Counted from the first letter of the stretch, positions 7,643 through 16,623 are shown. The stretch: 64,000 nt of DNA from Collinsella aerofaciens (GCF_015546965.1 NZ_JADMUF010000007.1:1-64000); one strand, 5' to 3'. Notes: generated by a model from the sequence alone, not told the origin. Numbers and translations are program-made.

Positions 7643-9895
7643 ATGGCAGAAACCAGCAAAAAGATGCAGATCGTGTTTGCCTCGGCCGAGTGCGCACCGT
7701 TTGTGAAGACCGGTGGCCTGGGTGACGTGGCGGGCTCGCTGCCTGCGGCGCTTGTGCGCGCCGGCGCCGAAGTCATCGTAATGGTGCCCAAGTACGCAAC
7801 CATCAAGGACGAGTACAAGGCGCAGATGGAGCACTTTGCCGACTTTTACGTGAGCCTGGGCTGGCGCAACGAGTACTGCGGGCTGGAGAAGCTCGAGCAC
7901 GACGGCGTCACCTATATGTTTATCGACAACGAGCGCTACTTTGCGCGCGACTATCCGTACGGCTTCTTTGACGACGGCGAGCGCTTTGCGTTCTTCTCCA
8001 AGGCCATCACCGAGAGCCTGCAGCACCTGCCGGCCGGCTTTGAGTGCGACATCCTGCACTGCAACGACTGGCAGACGGCGCTGGCGCCCGTGTTCCTGCG
8101 CGAGTTCTACCAGGGTCTGCCGCTGTACGACCGCGTGAAGACCGTGTTCTCGATCCACAACGTGGCGTTCCAGGGCCAGTTTAGCGATACCGTGATGGAG
8201 GACATCCTGGGTGTGGCACACGTTCCGGCGGCCGCCTCGCAGCTGCGTTGCGACGCCTGCAGCATCAACTACATGCTGGGCGCGCTTCGCTATGCCGACG
8301 CCATCACCACGGTGAGCCCCACCTATGCCAACGAGATTCAGACGCCCGAGTTTGGCGAGGGCCTGGACGGCGTGCTGCGCGAGCGTTCTTACGCGCTGCA
8401 GGGCATTTTGAATGGCATCGACGTCGCGGGCTTTGACCCGGAGACCGACAAGCGCATTGCCGCCAACTACACCGTGGAGGACCGCTCCGGCAAGGCCGTA
8501 TGCAAGGCCAAGCTGCAGGAGGAGCTGGGGCTCGAGGTTCGCGACGACCGCCCGCTGATGGTTATGGTCACGCGCCTGACGCGCCAGAAGGGCATGGACC
8601 TGGTCATGTACGCGCTTGACCGCATTCTGGCCGGCGGCGTGCAGGTGGCGGTACTGGGCACCGGCGACCGCGACTACGAGGACGGTCTGCGCTACTTCCA
8701 GGACAAATACCCCGGCACCATGGCCGCGCGCATCGAGTTTGACCCGGCGCTGTCGCAGCGTATGTACGCCGCTGCCGACATGTTCCTGATGCCTTCGAAG
8801 TTTGAGCCCTGCGGCCTGTCGCAGATCATCGCCATGCGCTACGGCACCCTGCCCATCGTGCGCGAGACCGGTGGCCTGAAGGACACGGTGATCCCGTACA
8901 ACGAGTTTACCGGCGAGGGCACGGGCTTCTCGTTTAGCAACTTTAACGGCGACGAGATGGGCGACGCCGTGTTCCGCGCGGCACGTCTGTTCTGGGACAA
9001 ACGCGAGGCCTGGAACCAGCTGGTCACGCAGGCTATGAGCCAGGACTTTAGCTGGACACGCTCGGCCGATAAGTATCTGGACCTGTACTTCTTTATGCAT
9101 CCGGAGATTGAGAGGCCGGCGGCTGTGGTTGAGGATGCTGCGGTGAAGGCTGAGGCTGAGCCCGAGGTGAAGGCTGAGGCTGAGCCCAAGGCAGAGGATG
9201 CTCGCGAACCCGAGGCCAAGCCGGCTGCGAAGCCTGCCGTCAAGAAGACCACGACGCGTAAGACGACGGCCAAGAAGGCTACTACTACGAAGGCTGCCAC
9301 CAAGACCGCTTCGACGACCAAGGCTGCTGCTACCAAGACGACCGCTGCCAAAGCAACGACCACGCGCAAGCGCACGACCGCTGCCGCCAAGAAGGCCACC
9401 GAAGTTGAGGCTACTCCCGAGGTAAAGGCCGAGGCCACGGCTGAGGCTCCTGCCACCGAGGCCAAGCCGGCCGCCAAGGCTCCGGCTAAGACCGCAGCCA
9501 AGAAGACGACCGCCGCTAAGACCACCGCTGCCAAGAAGACCACGGCTTCGAAGACAACGACCACCAAGGCCGCTGCAACGAAGGCTGCCCCCAAGGCCGC
9601 TGCAAAGCCGACTGCCAAGGTTGAGGAGACAGGCGCCGAGCCCAAGCCCGCTGCCAAGACCACCACGCGCAAGCGCGCCACGACGACGGCCAAGAAGACC
9701 ACGACCAAGGCCGCTGCCCTCAAGGCAGAAGCCAAGCCCGAGGTCAAGGCCGCCCCGAAGGCCGAGGCCAAGGTTGAGGCAAAGCCCGAGCCCGCCAAGG
9801 TGACTCCGGTCTCCCCCGCCGCTCCGGCCGAGGAAAAGGCCCCGTCCAAGAAGACGTCCGTCCGCAAGGCAACCGCCACCCGCAAGCGTCGCTAA
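7643..9895 (+). CDS. glgA: glycogen synthase with a ~260-residue low-complexity tail
   Basis: GlgA (GT5, GT-B fold) transfers glucose from ADP-glucose to growing glycogen. The core has KTGGLGDVAGSLP at the ADP-glucose site, ILHCNDWQTAL, VTRLTRQKGMDL and PSKFEPCGLSQ, and ends near residue 488. The typical family length is about 480, but this protein has 750 residues. The extra segment is built of alternating acidic EAEPEVKAEA blocks and basic KKTTAAKTTAAKKT blocks and ends RKATATRKRR. The reading frame stays open and is supported by strong Lys/Ala/Thr codon regularity. The ATG at 7643 is preferred over 7631 because GGGAG sits 5 nt before it. Confidence 0.95.
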   Translation: MAETSKKMQIVFASAECAPFVKTGGLGDVAGSLPAALVRAGAEVIVMVPKYATIKDEYKAQMEHFADFYVSLGWRNEYCGLEKLEHDGVTYMFIDNERYFARDYPYGFFDDGERFAFFSKAITESLQHLPAGFECDILHCNDWQTALAPVFLREFYQGLPLYDRVKTVFSIHNVAFQGQFSDTVMEDILGVAHVPAAASQLRCDACSINYMLGALRYADAITTVSPTYANEIQTPEFGEGLDGVLRERSYALQGILNGIDVAGFDPETDKRIAANYTVEDRSGKAVCKAKLQEELGLEVRDDRPLMVMVTRLTRQKGMDLVMYALDRILAGGVQVAVLGTGDRDYEDGLRYFQDKYPGTMAARIEFDPALSQRMYAAADMFLMPSKFEPCGLSQIIAMRYGTLPIVRETGGLKDTVIPYNEFTGEGTGFSFSNFNGDEMGDAVFRAARLFWDKREAWNQLVTQAMSQDFSWTRSADKYLDLYFFMHPEIERPAAVVEDAAVKAEAEPEVKAEAEPKAEDAREPEAKPAAKPAVKKTTTRKTTAKKATTTKAATKTASTTKAAATKTTAAKATTTRKRTTAAAKKATEVEATPEVKAEATAEAPATEAKPAAKAPAKTAAKKTTAAKTTAAKKTTASKTTTTKAAATKAAPKAAAKPTAKVEETGAEPKPAAKTTTRKRATTTAKKTTTKAAALKAEAKPEVKAAPKAEAKVEAKPEPAKVTPVSPAAPAEEKAPSKKTSVRKATATRKRR

Positions 9896-9927
9896 TCCGG
9901 ACGATCCAAAACCCAAACATCACCATA

Positions 9928-9960
9928 CAAGGGGGTGTCGTTAACCGCGACGCCCCCTTG
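9928..9960 (+). terminator. terminator after glgA
   Basis: Thirteen-nt arms (caagggggtgtcg and cgacgcccccttg, one G-T pair) with a 7-nt loop are followed by ttctata. It probably ends the glgB-glgA transcript. Confidence 0.7.
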
Positions 9961-9972
9961 TTCTATAGATTT

Positions 9973-9988
9973 GGTAAAACGATTTTCT
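9973..9988. promoter_or_regulatory. possible LacI-type operator
   Basis: GGTAAAACGATTTTCT is a pseudo-palindrome around a central CG, as in many LacI-family sites, and shares ggtaaaac with the glgB operator. It lies upstream of the debranching-enzyme promoter. Confidence 0.35.
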
Positions 9989-9995
9989 AGGACAA

Positions 9996-10051
9996 CCGTT
10001 CGCCGATAGTGAACGGCTGTGGTTTAGACAACTAAAGTACAACGATATACT
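9996..10051 (+). promoter_or_regulatory. inverted repeat and promoter for the GH13-GH77 gene
   Basis: An inverted repeat CCGTTC-N9-GAACGG (9996-10016) sits just upstream of a promoter candidate, TTTAGA (10023-10028), 17 nt, then TATACT (10046-10051). The arrangement suggests separate regulation of the downstream gene. Confidence 0.45.
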
Positions 10052-10112
10052 TAAGAACTGTGCGTTAAGTCCATGACCCGTTGGCCATGAATGTATAGAA
10101 CTGGACCGTACT

Positions 10113-13100
10113 ATGAGATTGATACACAACAGCCGTCTGCCGCAGTTTCGCATTCCGTTTGGCGCTGTGACCACTGGAACTTCCGTTGCACTCTCGGTGA
10201 TTTTGGAGGACGCCGATCCCAACCAGGCAACGCTCACCCTGCGCACCTGGGTCGATGGCGTCGGCGAGACCCTGATTCCGATGGAGCACGAGGGCGATGG
10301 CATTTTTACCGGCGAGCTCAAATGCACCGAGCCCTGTCTTATCTGGTACAGCTTTATCTGCAACATCGAGGGCCAGCCCGAGGTTCGCCTGGGCGCACCA
10401 CAGGGCCGCACCGGCGGCGAAGGCGTAACCTACGACTACGCCGAGGTTCCATCCTTCCAGATTACCGTCTACAAGCACCGCGAAGTTCGACCCGAGTGGT
10501 ACGAGCGCGGTATGGTCTACCAGATCTTCCCCGATCGCTATGCCCGCGACGAGCACTGGCGCGAGCGCACGCTGGCCGAGGTCGAGAAACCGCGTAAGGG
10601 CATTCAGCGCCGCATGGTCGAGGACTGGAACGAGCCGCCTGAGTACGAGCGCGCCGAGGACGGCTCCATCAAGACCTGGGACTTTTACGGCGGATCGCTC
10701 AAGGGTATACAGGAAGACCTGCCTCGCATCGCCGAGCTAGGCTTTACGGCCATCTACCTCAACCCCATCTTTGAAGCCGCGAGCAACCACCGCTACGACA
10801 CGGCCGATTACACCAAGATCGACCCGATCCTGGGCACCGAGCAGGACTTTACCGAGCTGTGCCAGGCGGCCGAAAAGCTGGGCATTTCCATCATCCTGGA
10901 CGGTGTGTTCAACCACACGGGCGACGATTCAATCTACTTCAACCGCTATGGCAACTACCCCGGCGTCGGTGCCTGGCAGAGCGAGGATTCGCCGTGGCGC
11001 GATGCGTTTTATTTCCACGAGGACGGCTCATACGACTGCTGGTGGGGCGTGGGCAATATGCCCGCCATCAATGAGAGCTCCGAGCTGGTGCGCGAGCGGA
11101 TCCTGGGCAAGGACGGCGTGATCCGTAAATGGCTGCGCGCCGGCGCTCACGGCTGGCGCCTGGATGTGGCCGACGAGCTTTCGGACGATTTCCTGGCCGA
11201 GATCAAAAAGGCCGTGCTCGCCGAAAAGTCTGACGCGCTGTTGCTCGGCGAAGTCTGGGAAGACGCCTCCAATAAGATCAGCTACGGTCATCTGCGTCGC
11301 TATCTTCAAGGCTCCGAGCTCGATTCGGCCATGGATTACCCCTTCCGTGACATGGTCATCGGCTTTTTGATGGGCTACAAAAACGCCTACCAAGCTGCCG
11401 AGGATATCGAGACCCTACGTGAGAACTATCCGCGTGAGGCCCTGTCTTGCGCACTTAATCTGCTTTCGAGCCACGACCGTCCGCGCATCATCTCGGTGCT
11501 CGGCGGCGGCCCCGACGAGTCGAAGCTGCCCGAGTGCGAGCGCAGCAAGTGGCGCCTGGACGAGAACGCGATGGGCCTGGCCAAGAGCCGTTTTTGGCTC
11601 GCGACGCTCATGCAGATGACGTTCCCGGGCGTTCCCTCAATCTATTACGGTGACGAGTACGGCTTGGAGGGTCTCACCGATCCGGGCAATCGTCGCACCA
11701 TGCCGACCAAGGAAAACCTGCACGACTTCGATACGTTTGCGATCGTCAAGAACGCATCTGCTGTGCGCCGCGCGCTGCCGTTTATGATCGACGGTGAAAT
11801 CAAGGCCTTCGCGCTCAATGACGAGGTGCTGGCCTACAACCGTACCGGTAAAGACGGCGAGTCCGCGACAGTCATCATCAACCGCAGCCTGCGCAACTCG
11901 CACCGCGTGACGATTCCGGCGCTCGACGAATGTGCGAGTGACGTGATCAGCGGTCACGAGTGCGAGATCCACAACGGTACGGTCACGCTCGATCTGTATC
12001 CGCTGGGCTCGTCGATCATCTATCACCATGCCGAGCAGCGCCTGCAGGAGCCGCTCGATCACGGTGCGGGTGTTGTGTGCCATATCACATCGGTGCCGAC
12101 CGACGACGGCAAGCCCGGTACGATCGGCGCGCCCACGCGTCGCTTTATCGACCATCTGGCCGCCATGGGCATGCGCTACTGGCAGGTTCTCCCCGTAAAC
12201 CCCACGGACTTCTTCCGCTCCCCTTACGCCGGTCCTTCGGCCTTTGCAGGCAATATCGACCTGCTGCCCGAGAGCCACGAGGAGCTGGCCGCCGACTTTG
12301 AGACCTGGAAGGCCCGCGGCGGCGAGGATGCCGATCCGCTGTACACCGCGTTTAAACATCGCAATGCCGATTGGCTCGAGAAGTACTGCGTCTACATGGC
12401 CGTTAAGAAGTACTTTGAGGGCGAGTCGCGCCACGATTGGCCGGCAGATGTCGCGCGCTACAACGAGCATCTGATCGACGACAAGCGCTTCCACGACGAG
12501 GCCGAGCTTCAGGCGTACATGCAGTACCGCTTTGACCTGGCTTGGTGCGAGCTCATGAACTATGCGCACAAGAAGGGCGTCGAGGTTATCGGCGATATTC
12601 CTATGTACGTGTCTGACGATTCTGCAGATGCGTGGAGCGAGCCCGAGAACTTCTGGCTGTCCGATACCGGCAAGGCGATTGAGATTTCCGGCGCACCGCC
12701 CGACAACTTTGCACCCGAGGGCCAGGTGTGGGGCAACCCGACGTTCCGCTGGGACCACATGAAGCAGAACGGCTATAACTGGTGGATGGATCGCCTGCGC
12801 CGCGCGTTCTCGCTCTACGACCGTGTGCGCCTGGATCACTTCCTGGGATTCCACAGCTACTTTAGCATTCCCGCGGGCAAGGCCTGCGCCGACGGGCGTT
12901 GGCTGGCAGGCCCGGGCAAGGACCTTTTCCAGACCGCCTATGACGAGCTGGGTCCGCTCAACTTTATCGCTGAGGACTTGGGCTATCTGACGCCTGGCGT
13001 TCGTGCCATGGCTTCGACCTGCGGCTTCCCCGGCATGGACGTGCTGGAGTTTAGCGATTACGACGTCCGTTGCGGCGTGCAACCCACGCCCGGCAAGATC

Positions 13101-13409
13101 CTGTACACCTCGACGCATGATACGTCGACGCTGGCCGGCTGGTGCACGCGTTCCTTTGCGGGCGGCGACGAGCCGAGCGGTGTTGAGGTGGCGGCCAAGC
13201 TGATGAGCGACGCGCTGGCAAGCGACGCTCCCCTAGTGATGATGCCGCTACAGGATATCCTGGGGCTTGGCGACGACGCGCGCATGAACGTTCCGGGCGT
13301 GGCCACGGGCAACTGGACCTGGCAGGCTGACGAGGCGGACATTGCAGCCGCTGAGGACAAAACCGCACAGCTCCTGCGCAACAACCATAGATTCTGGGGC
13401 GAAGCGTGA
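10113..13409 (+). CDS. bifunctional glycogen debranching GH13 / 4-alpha-glucanotransferase GH77 fusion
   Basis: One 1098-residue chain carries two carbohydrate enzymes. An N-terminal beta-sandwich (about 1-120) leads to a GH13 barrel (about 120-590) with DGVFNHTG, GWRLDVADEL, LLGEVWEDAS and LLSSHDRPRI, like neopullulanase or debranching enzymes. From about residue 650 a MalQ-type GH77 domain follows, with SPYAGPSAFAGN, VRLDHFLGFHSYF (nucleophile Asp), FIAEDLGYLTPGV (acid/base Glu) and STHDTSTLAGW. Together these would debranch glycogen and rejoin or shorten the released maltodextrins. It follows glgA but has its own terminator-separated promoter. Confidence 0.93.
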   Translation: MRLIHNSRLPQFRIPFGAVTTGTSVALSVILEDADPNQATLTLRTWVDGVGETLIPMEHEGDGIFTGELKCTEPCLIWYSFICNIEGQPEVRLGAPQGRTGGEGVTYDYAEVPSFQITVYKHREVRPEWYERGMVYQIFPDRYARDEHWRERTLAEVEKPRKGIQRRMVEDWNEPPEYERAEDGSIKTWDFYGGSLKGIQEDLPRIAELGFTAIYLNPIFEAASNHRYDTADYTKIDPILGTEQDFTELCQAAEKLGISIILDGVFNHTGDDSIYFNRYGNYPGVGAWQSEDSPWRDAFYFHEDGSYDCWWGVGNMPAINESSELVRERILGKDGVIRKWLRAGAHGWRLDVADELSDDFLAEIKKAVLAEKSDALLLGEVWEDASNKISYGHLRRYLQGSELDSAMDYPFRDMVIGFLMGYKNAYQAAEDIETLRENYPREALSCALNLLSSHDRPRIISVLGGGPDESKLPECERSKWRLDENAMGLAKSRFWLATLMQMTFPGVPSIYYGDEYGLEGLTDPGNRRTMPTKENLHDFDTFAIVKNASAVRRALPFMIDGEIKAFALNDEVLAYNRTGKDGESATVIINRSLRNSHRVTIPALDECASDVISGHECEIHNGTVTLDLYPLGSSIIYHHAEQRLQEPLDHGAGVVCHITSVPTDDGKPGTIGAPTRRFIDHLAAMGMRYWQVLPVNPTDFFRSPYAGPSAFAGNIDLLPESHEELAADFETWKARGGEDADPLYTAFKHRNADWLEKYCVYMAVKKYFEGESRHDWPADVARYNEHLIDDKRFHDEAELQAYMQYRFDLAWCELMNYAHKKGVEVIGDIPMYVSDDSADAWSEPENFWLSDTGKAIEISGAPPDNFAPEGQVWGNPTFRWDHMKQNGYNWWMDRLRRAFSLYDRVRLDHFLGFHSYFSIPAGKACADGRWLAGPGKDLFQTAYDELGPLNFIAEDLGYLTPGVRAMASTCGFPGMDVLEFSDYDVRCGVQPTPGKILYTSTHDTSTLAGWCTRSFAGGDEPSGVEVAAKLMSDALASDAPLVMMPLQDILGLGDDARMNVPGVATGNWTWQADEADIAAAEDKTAQLLRNNHRFWGEA

Positions 13410-13453
13410 TAAAACCCCCGATATAGGGTACAGTTACAGACGTTTGAATTTTT

Positions 13454-13475
13454 GCGGGCAGAGTAATCTGCCCGC
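13454..13475 (+). terminator. hairpin between the GH13-GH77 gene and the zinc-ribbon gene
   Basis: Nine-nt arms GCGGGCAGA and TCTGCCCGC with a 4-nt loop are followed by tttgtg. This is a weak terminator or attenuator. Confidence 0.5.
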
Positions 13476-13497
13476 TTTGTGCTGAAAAGGAAGTATT

Positions 13498-13734
13498 ATG
13501 GCGCGCTACGATTACAAGTGCTCGAGCTGCGGCAACGTGTTTGAGGTTGAGCATCCCATGTCCGAGACTCCCGAGGTCGTGTGCCCGAGCTGCGGTGCCC
13601 CGGCGGCCAAGACGTTCTCGGCCAGCGGCATTAAATTTGAGGGTAGCGGTTTCTACAACACCGACCAGCGAAGCGGCGGCTCCAGCACCAACGCCACGAG
13701 CGGCTGCTGCGCCAACTGCCCGCATAACCACTAG
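13498..13734 (+). CDS. FmdB/CxxC-type zinc ribbon protein
   Basis: A 78-residue protein of the FmdB-like zinc-ribbon family. It begins with Ala-Arg-Tyr-Asp-Tyr and two CxxC knuckles (CSSCG and CPSCG) that would hold one zinc. The C-terminus is Ser/Gly-rich and ends in a second Cys cluster (GCCANCPHNH). Family members are often called regulatory, but the role is not established. A good ribosome site (aaaaggaagt) precedes the ATG, and a strong terminator follows at once, so it is probably a one-gene unit. Confidence 0.88.
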   Translation: MARYDYKCSSCGNVFEVEHPMSETPEVVCPSCGAPAAKTFSASGIKFEGSGFYNTDQRSGGSSTNATSGCCANCPHNH

Positions 13735-13743
13735 AAACAACAC

Positions 13744-13779
13744 GGCCCCGCGATCAACACCGATCGCGGGGCCTTTTTT
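13744..13779 (+). terminator. strong intrinsic terminator
   Basis: Perfect 12-nt arms GGCCCCGCGATC and GATCGCGGGGCC with a 6-nt loop are followed by six T residues. Confidence 0.93.
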
Positions 13780-13785
13780 GCTGCC

Positions 13786-13970
13786 AGGGTAGCTAATTTG
13801 GGACGGGGCTATTTTAGCTACCCTATGTCAGGGTGAATGCTCCGGATGATTTTTCTGGGACGGGGATGAAAAAATCATTAGGTACACAATGATTTTTTCA
13901 TCCCCGTCCCAGAAAAATCATCCAACAAGCGGGGGTAGCTAAAATAGCCCCGTCCCAAATTAGCTACCCT
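13786..13970. repeat. nested double palindrome (REP/MITE-like)
   Basis: Outer arms 13786-13823 and 13933-13970 are perfect 38-nt reverse complements. Inside them, 13844-13879 and 13888-13923 form a second perfect 36-nt pair with an 8-nt loop. Inner and outer arms have different sequences but share gggacgggg. The element fills the space between the fmdB terminator and the end of rsmB. Confidence 0.93.
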
Positions 13971-13981
13971 TGGGCTCCGGT

Positions 13982-15382
13982 TTATTTGCGGACAAGTCTG
14001 GCGCAGAAGTGGCCGTCGTAGGAGTCGGCGTTTATGGGGACGCTTTGGAAGAGGCCTCGGTCGTTTTGGCGGACGGATACGAGCTTCTTGGCCTGTTCGA
14101 ACTCGGGCAGCTGCAGGATCTGGGCTTCGGAGAGCGGCGCCACGGAAAAGCCCTCGCCCTCGGGAGAGCTCAGGAACGCGTCTACCACCTGCGTGTTCTC
14201 CTCATCAAAGACCGAACAGGTGGCGTAGATAAGCTCACCGCCGGCAGCCACGCGGGCAGCGGCCTCTTTGAGCATCGTCAGCTGCAGCTTGGGCAGCTCA
14301 GTCGTCACATCGCCCTCGGTTAAGCGCCACGGGATCTCGGGATGACGGCGCATAGTTCCGGTGCCCGAGCACGGCGCATCGATAAACACGGTATCGAACT
14401 TGACCTGCTCGCCACGCATGGCGTCAAAAGAAGTCAGCACCTCGTTGAGCTCGCAGGCATCGCCCGAGACAGTTCGCACGCCCTTGATGCCCGCCTTGTG
14501 CAGGCGCGCGAGATTGAGGTCGCACTTGCGGTCGTGCAGATCGAGCGCAGTATGCTGACGCTCATAACCGGCACGTTTGGCCTGGCACATCATCACATAG
14601 GTCTTGGTGCCACGACCGGCGCCGATCTCAAGGCAGCTTCCGGGGCGCGTGGCGGCCGTGGCGATGAGCTGCGCATTGAGGTCAGATGCCACCGCGGCAG
14701 CACGCTCAAACACACCCGAAGCAACCGTGACCTGCGCATCGACCGGCGCATGGCAGCCCGGAAAGACAGGCGCGACGAGCTGCGAGATATACGGATCTGG
14801 CTTGGTCACAAAAGCGTTTTCGTGCAGAGCAAGCGGCGCAGGCGCCAGATTGCCGGCAAAGTTGAGCGCACCCTCGGGCGTGTCGAAGGACGCCATAATG
14901 CGAGCGCACAGCCAACGCGGAAGGCCCATCAGGCGCGACAGGCGAACCAAACGGCGCTCGGACTCATCGGCATCGGCCGCCGTAGCAAAATCCTCAACGT
15001 TATCCGCAACCTTATGCAGTACGGCGTTCGCCAGTCCGGCAGCGGACTTAGCACCGCTGCGCACGAGCTCAACACCCTGGCTAACCGCCACGCGGCCCGG
15101 CGTATGCAGGTAGAGCATCTCGAAGGCCGAGATGCGAAGCGCCATGCGTACACGCGGCGCGACCTTTTTAGGCTTATCCAGAAACTGGTCGAGCAGCTCG
15201 TCCAAAATGCCCTGCGTGGCGGCAACACCGAGCGCCAAACGCGCGGCAAACGCGGAATCACGCTGGTCAATGGCCTTGGCGGAAGCACGGGAGGACAGCA
15301 CATCGCGCGCGTACATGCCGCGGCGATCGGCCTCCATCAACACATCGAGTGCAAGCTTACGCGCGGGAGACAACTTGCTCAT
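13982..15382 (-). CDS. rsmB: 16S rRNA m5C967 methyltransferase (RsmB/NOL1-NOP2-Sun family)
   Basis: RsmB methylates a cytosine of 16S rRNA using S-adenosylmethionine. An N-terminal NusB-like domain (about 1-135) is followed by a Rossmann methyltransferase with CLEIGAGRGTKTY (SAM binding), FIDAPCSGTG (motif IV with its Cys) and IYATCSVFDEEN (the catalytic TC Cys). The length is 466 residues. The start at 15382 overlaps the fmt stop by 4 nt (ATGA), showing translational coupling in the usual fmt-rsmB order. A longer in-frame start at 15430 would run into fmt and is rejected. Confidence 0.95.
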   Translation of the reverse strand: MSKLSPARKLALDVLMEADRRGMYARDVLSSRASAKAIDQRDSAFAARLALGVAATQGILDELLDQFLDKPKKVAPRVRMALRISAFEMLYLHTPGRVAVSQGVELVRSGAKSAAGLANAVLHKVADNVEDFATAADADESERRLVRLSRLMGLPRWLCARIMASFDTPEGALNFAGNLAPAPLALHENAFVTKPDPYISQLVAPVFPGCHAPVDAQVTVASGVFERAAAVASDLNAQLIATAATRPGSCLEIGAGRGTKTYVMMCQAKRAGYERQHTALDLHDRKCDLNLARLHKAGIKGVRTVSGDACELNEVLTSFDAMRGEQVKFDTVFIDAPCSGTGTMRRHPEIPWRLTEGDVTTELPKLQLTMLKEAAARVAAGGELIYATCSVFDEENTQVVDAFLSSPEGEGFSVAPLSEAQILQLPEFEQAKKLVSVRQNDRGLFQSVPINADSYDGHFCARLVRK

Positions 15383-16299
15383 GACAAAACACCCCAGGTA
15401 AGATCGGCGCCCTGCAGGCCAGCAGCCCAAGCAGAGGCAGCCATGGCACGCTTGCCATCGGGCTTAACCTCAAGCAGCTCAACCGAACCATCGGAAAGGC
15501 CAAGGTAAACGCGCTTGGCCTTAACGAGCACCTGACCCTCATCAAGCGACACGTCGGCAGGCACAGCATCAAGCACACGCACGGTCTTGCCGGCAATCAC
15601 GCAACGAGCAGGCGCGGTATCGGACGAAGCCAGCACATGGCGCACGCAATCAAGCGCCGCCATCTGAGGATCCAGACGCATCTCCTGTTTGGATATCTTC
15701 GCAGCATGGGTTACAAGCGACTCATCCTGCTCAGTCCAAACGGCAGTATCGTCGGCAAGCGAAGGAAGCGTATCGGCCAGCAACTTGCCACCAAGCTCGC
15801 CAAGCTCCAAAGTCAGCGCCTCGGCATGCTTACCGGCAACCGAGGTGGAAGCCTGGGTGCAATAAGCACCGGTATCCACACCATGCCCAATACGCATAAT
15901 GGAGACGCCAGCAACCTCATCACCAGCAAGAATGGCACGCTGAATAGGAGCAGCGCCACGCCAACGAGGCAGCAAGGACGCATGAACATTCACAATACCA
16001 AGCGGCGCCATATGTAGCACCTCATCAGGCAAAATGCAGCCGTACGCAGCCACGCAGAAAATATCAGCCTGCGCAGCCTGGAGCGCCTCAACAACCTCCG
16101 GCGTCATGCGATTAGCCTCAACAACCGGCAACCCCAGCTCAAGCGCCTTGGCCTTAACAGGAGAAGGCTCAAGCTTCTTACCACGCCCACGAACAGCATC
16201 AGGACGAGTAATTACAAGCGAAATCTCATTCCCAGCCTCAACAAGTGAAGTCAACGAAGGCACAGCAAAATCAGGCGTGCCCATAAACACAATACGCAT
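15379..16299 (-). CDS. fmt: methionyl-tRNA formyltransferase
   Basis: Fmt formylates the initiator Met-tRNA. The 306-residue protein opens MRIVFMGTPDFAVPSL, keeps the loop-1 region GRGKKLEPSPVK, and has the catalytic centre NVHASLLPRWRGAAPIQ followed by HGVDTGAYC. A C-terminal OB-like domain follows. It is coupled to rsmB by a 4-nt overlap and lies downstream of def and priA on the same strand, a common grouping. Confidence 0.96.
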   Translation of the reverse strand: MRIVFMGTPDFAVPSLTSLVEAGNEISLVITRPDAVRGRGKKLEPSPVKAKALELGLPVVEANRMTPEVVEALQAAQADIFCVAAYGCILPDEVLHMAPLGIVNVHASLLPRWRGAAPIQRAILAGDEVAGVSIMRIGHGVDTGAYCTQASTSVAGKHAEALTLELGELGGKLLADTLPSLADDTAVWTEQDESLVTHAAKISKQEMRLDPQMAALDCVRHVLASSDTAPARCVIAGKTVRVLDAVPADVSLDEGQVLVKAKRVYLGLSDGSVELLEVKPDGKRAMAASAWAAGLQGADLTWGVLS

Positions 16300-16513
16300 A
16301 AAATAGACCCCTCAAACCCAGAGCCAAGAAGGCTACAAATAACAGCGCCAGGCCAAGTCCCAACCAAGACGCCAGATCAATTCAACACGTTCAAATATAC
16401 CCAAAAACAAAGAAAGGACTGCAGCAAAAGCAGCCCTCCCAACAAAGCAATTATCAGCGAAGACGCCCCTCCCTGGCCCAACGGCACCCGGGAGAGACGA
16501 GCACGTAAACGCA
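16300..16513. other. def-fmt intergenic region, no gene supported
   Basis: Only a weak minus-strand hairpin (complement of ggactgcagcaaaagcagcc, near 16418-16440) followed by TTTCTTTG is visible, a possible terminator for def. A short open frame with a hydrophobic end (16377-16583, minus) crosses the neighbouring palindrome, has no ribosome site, and is not called. Confidence 0.5.
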
Positions 16514-16615
16514 GTCCCCGGTGCTGAGCGCCTACATATCGTCCCGCGCGCAGTTTCGCAGCAAAGCGAGAATGTTTGAGCACGGGATGATATGTGGGCG
16601 CTCAGCACCGGGGAC
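16514..16615. repeat. long palindrome (REP/MITE-like)
   Basis: The arms 16514-16546 and 16583-16615 are 33 nt and pair except for two wobble-type changes. They begin gtccccggtgctgagcgc. The loop holds a smaller hairpin (tttcgc...gcgaga). The element abuts the 3' end of def. Confidence 0.9.
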
Positions 16616-16623
16616 GGTGGGAC

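Noticed and set aside
9104-9892. Frameshift or assembly error creating the glgA tail
   Set aside because: The frame stays open for over 780 nt with consistent Lys/Ala/Thr/Glu codon choice and ends in a normal stop followed by a terminator, and glgB has a similar tail.
7613-9916. Long minus-strand frame opposite glgA rich in Gly/Leu/Ser
   Set aside because: It is the complement of the Lys/Ala repeats in the glgA tail and has no ribosome site or recognisable domain.
11637-13118. 493-codon minus-strand frame opposite the GH77 domain
   Set aside because: It overlaps a gene with complete catalytic motifs and shows no protein signature of its own.
16377-16583. 68-codon minus-strand frame with a hydrophobic end
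   Set aside because: Much of it is the palindromic repeat and no ribosome site is present; the hydrophobic stretch alone is not enough.
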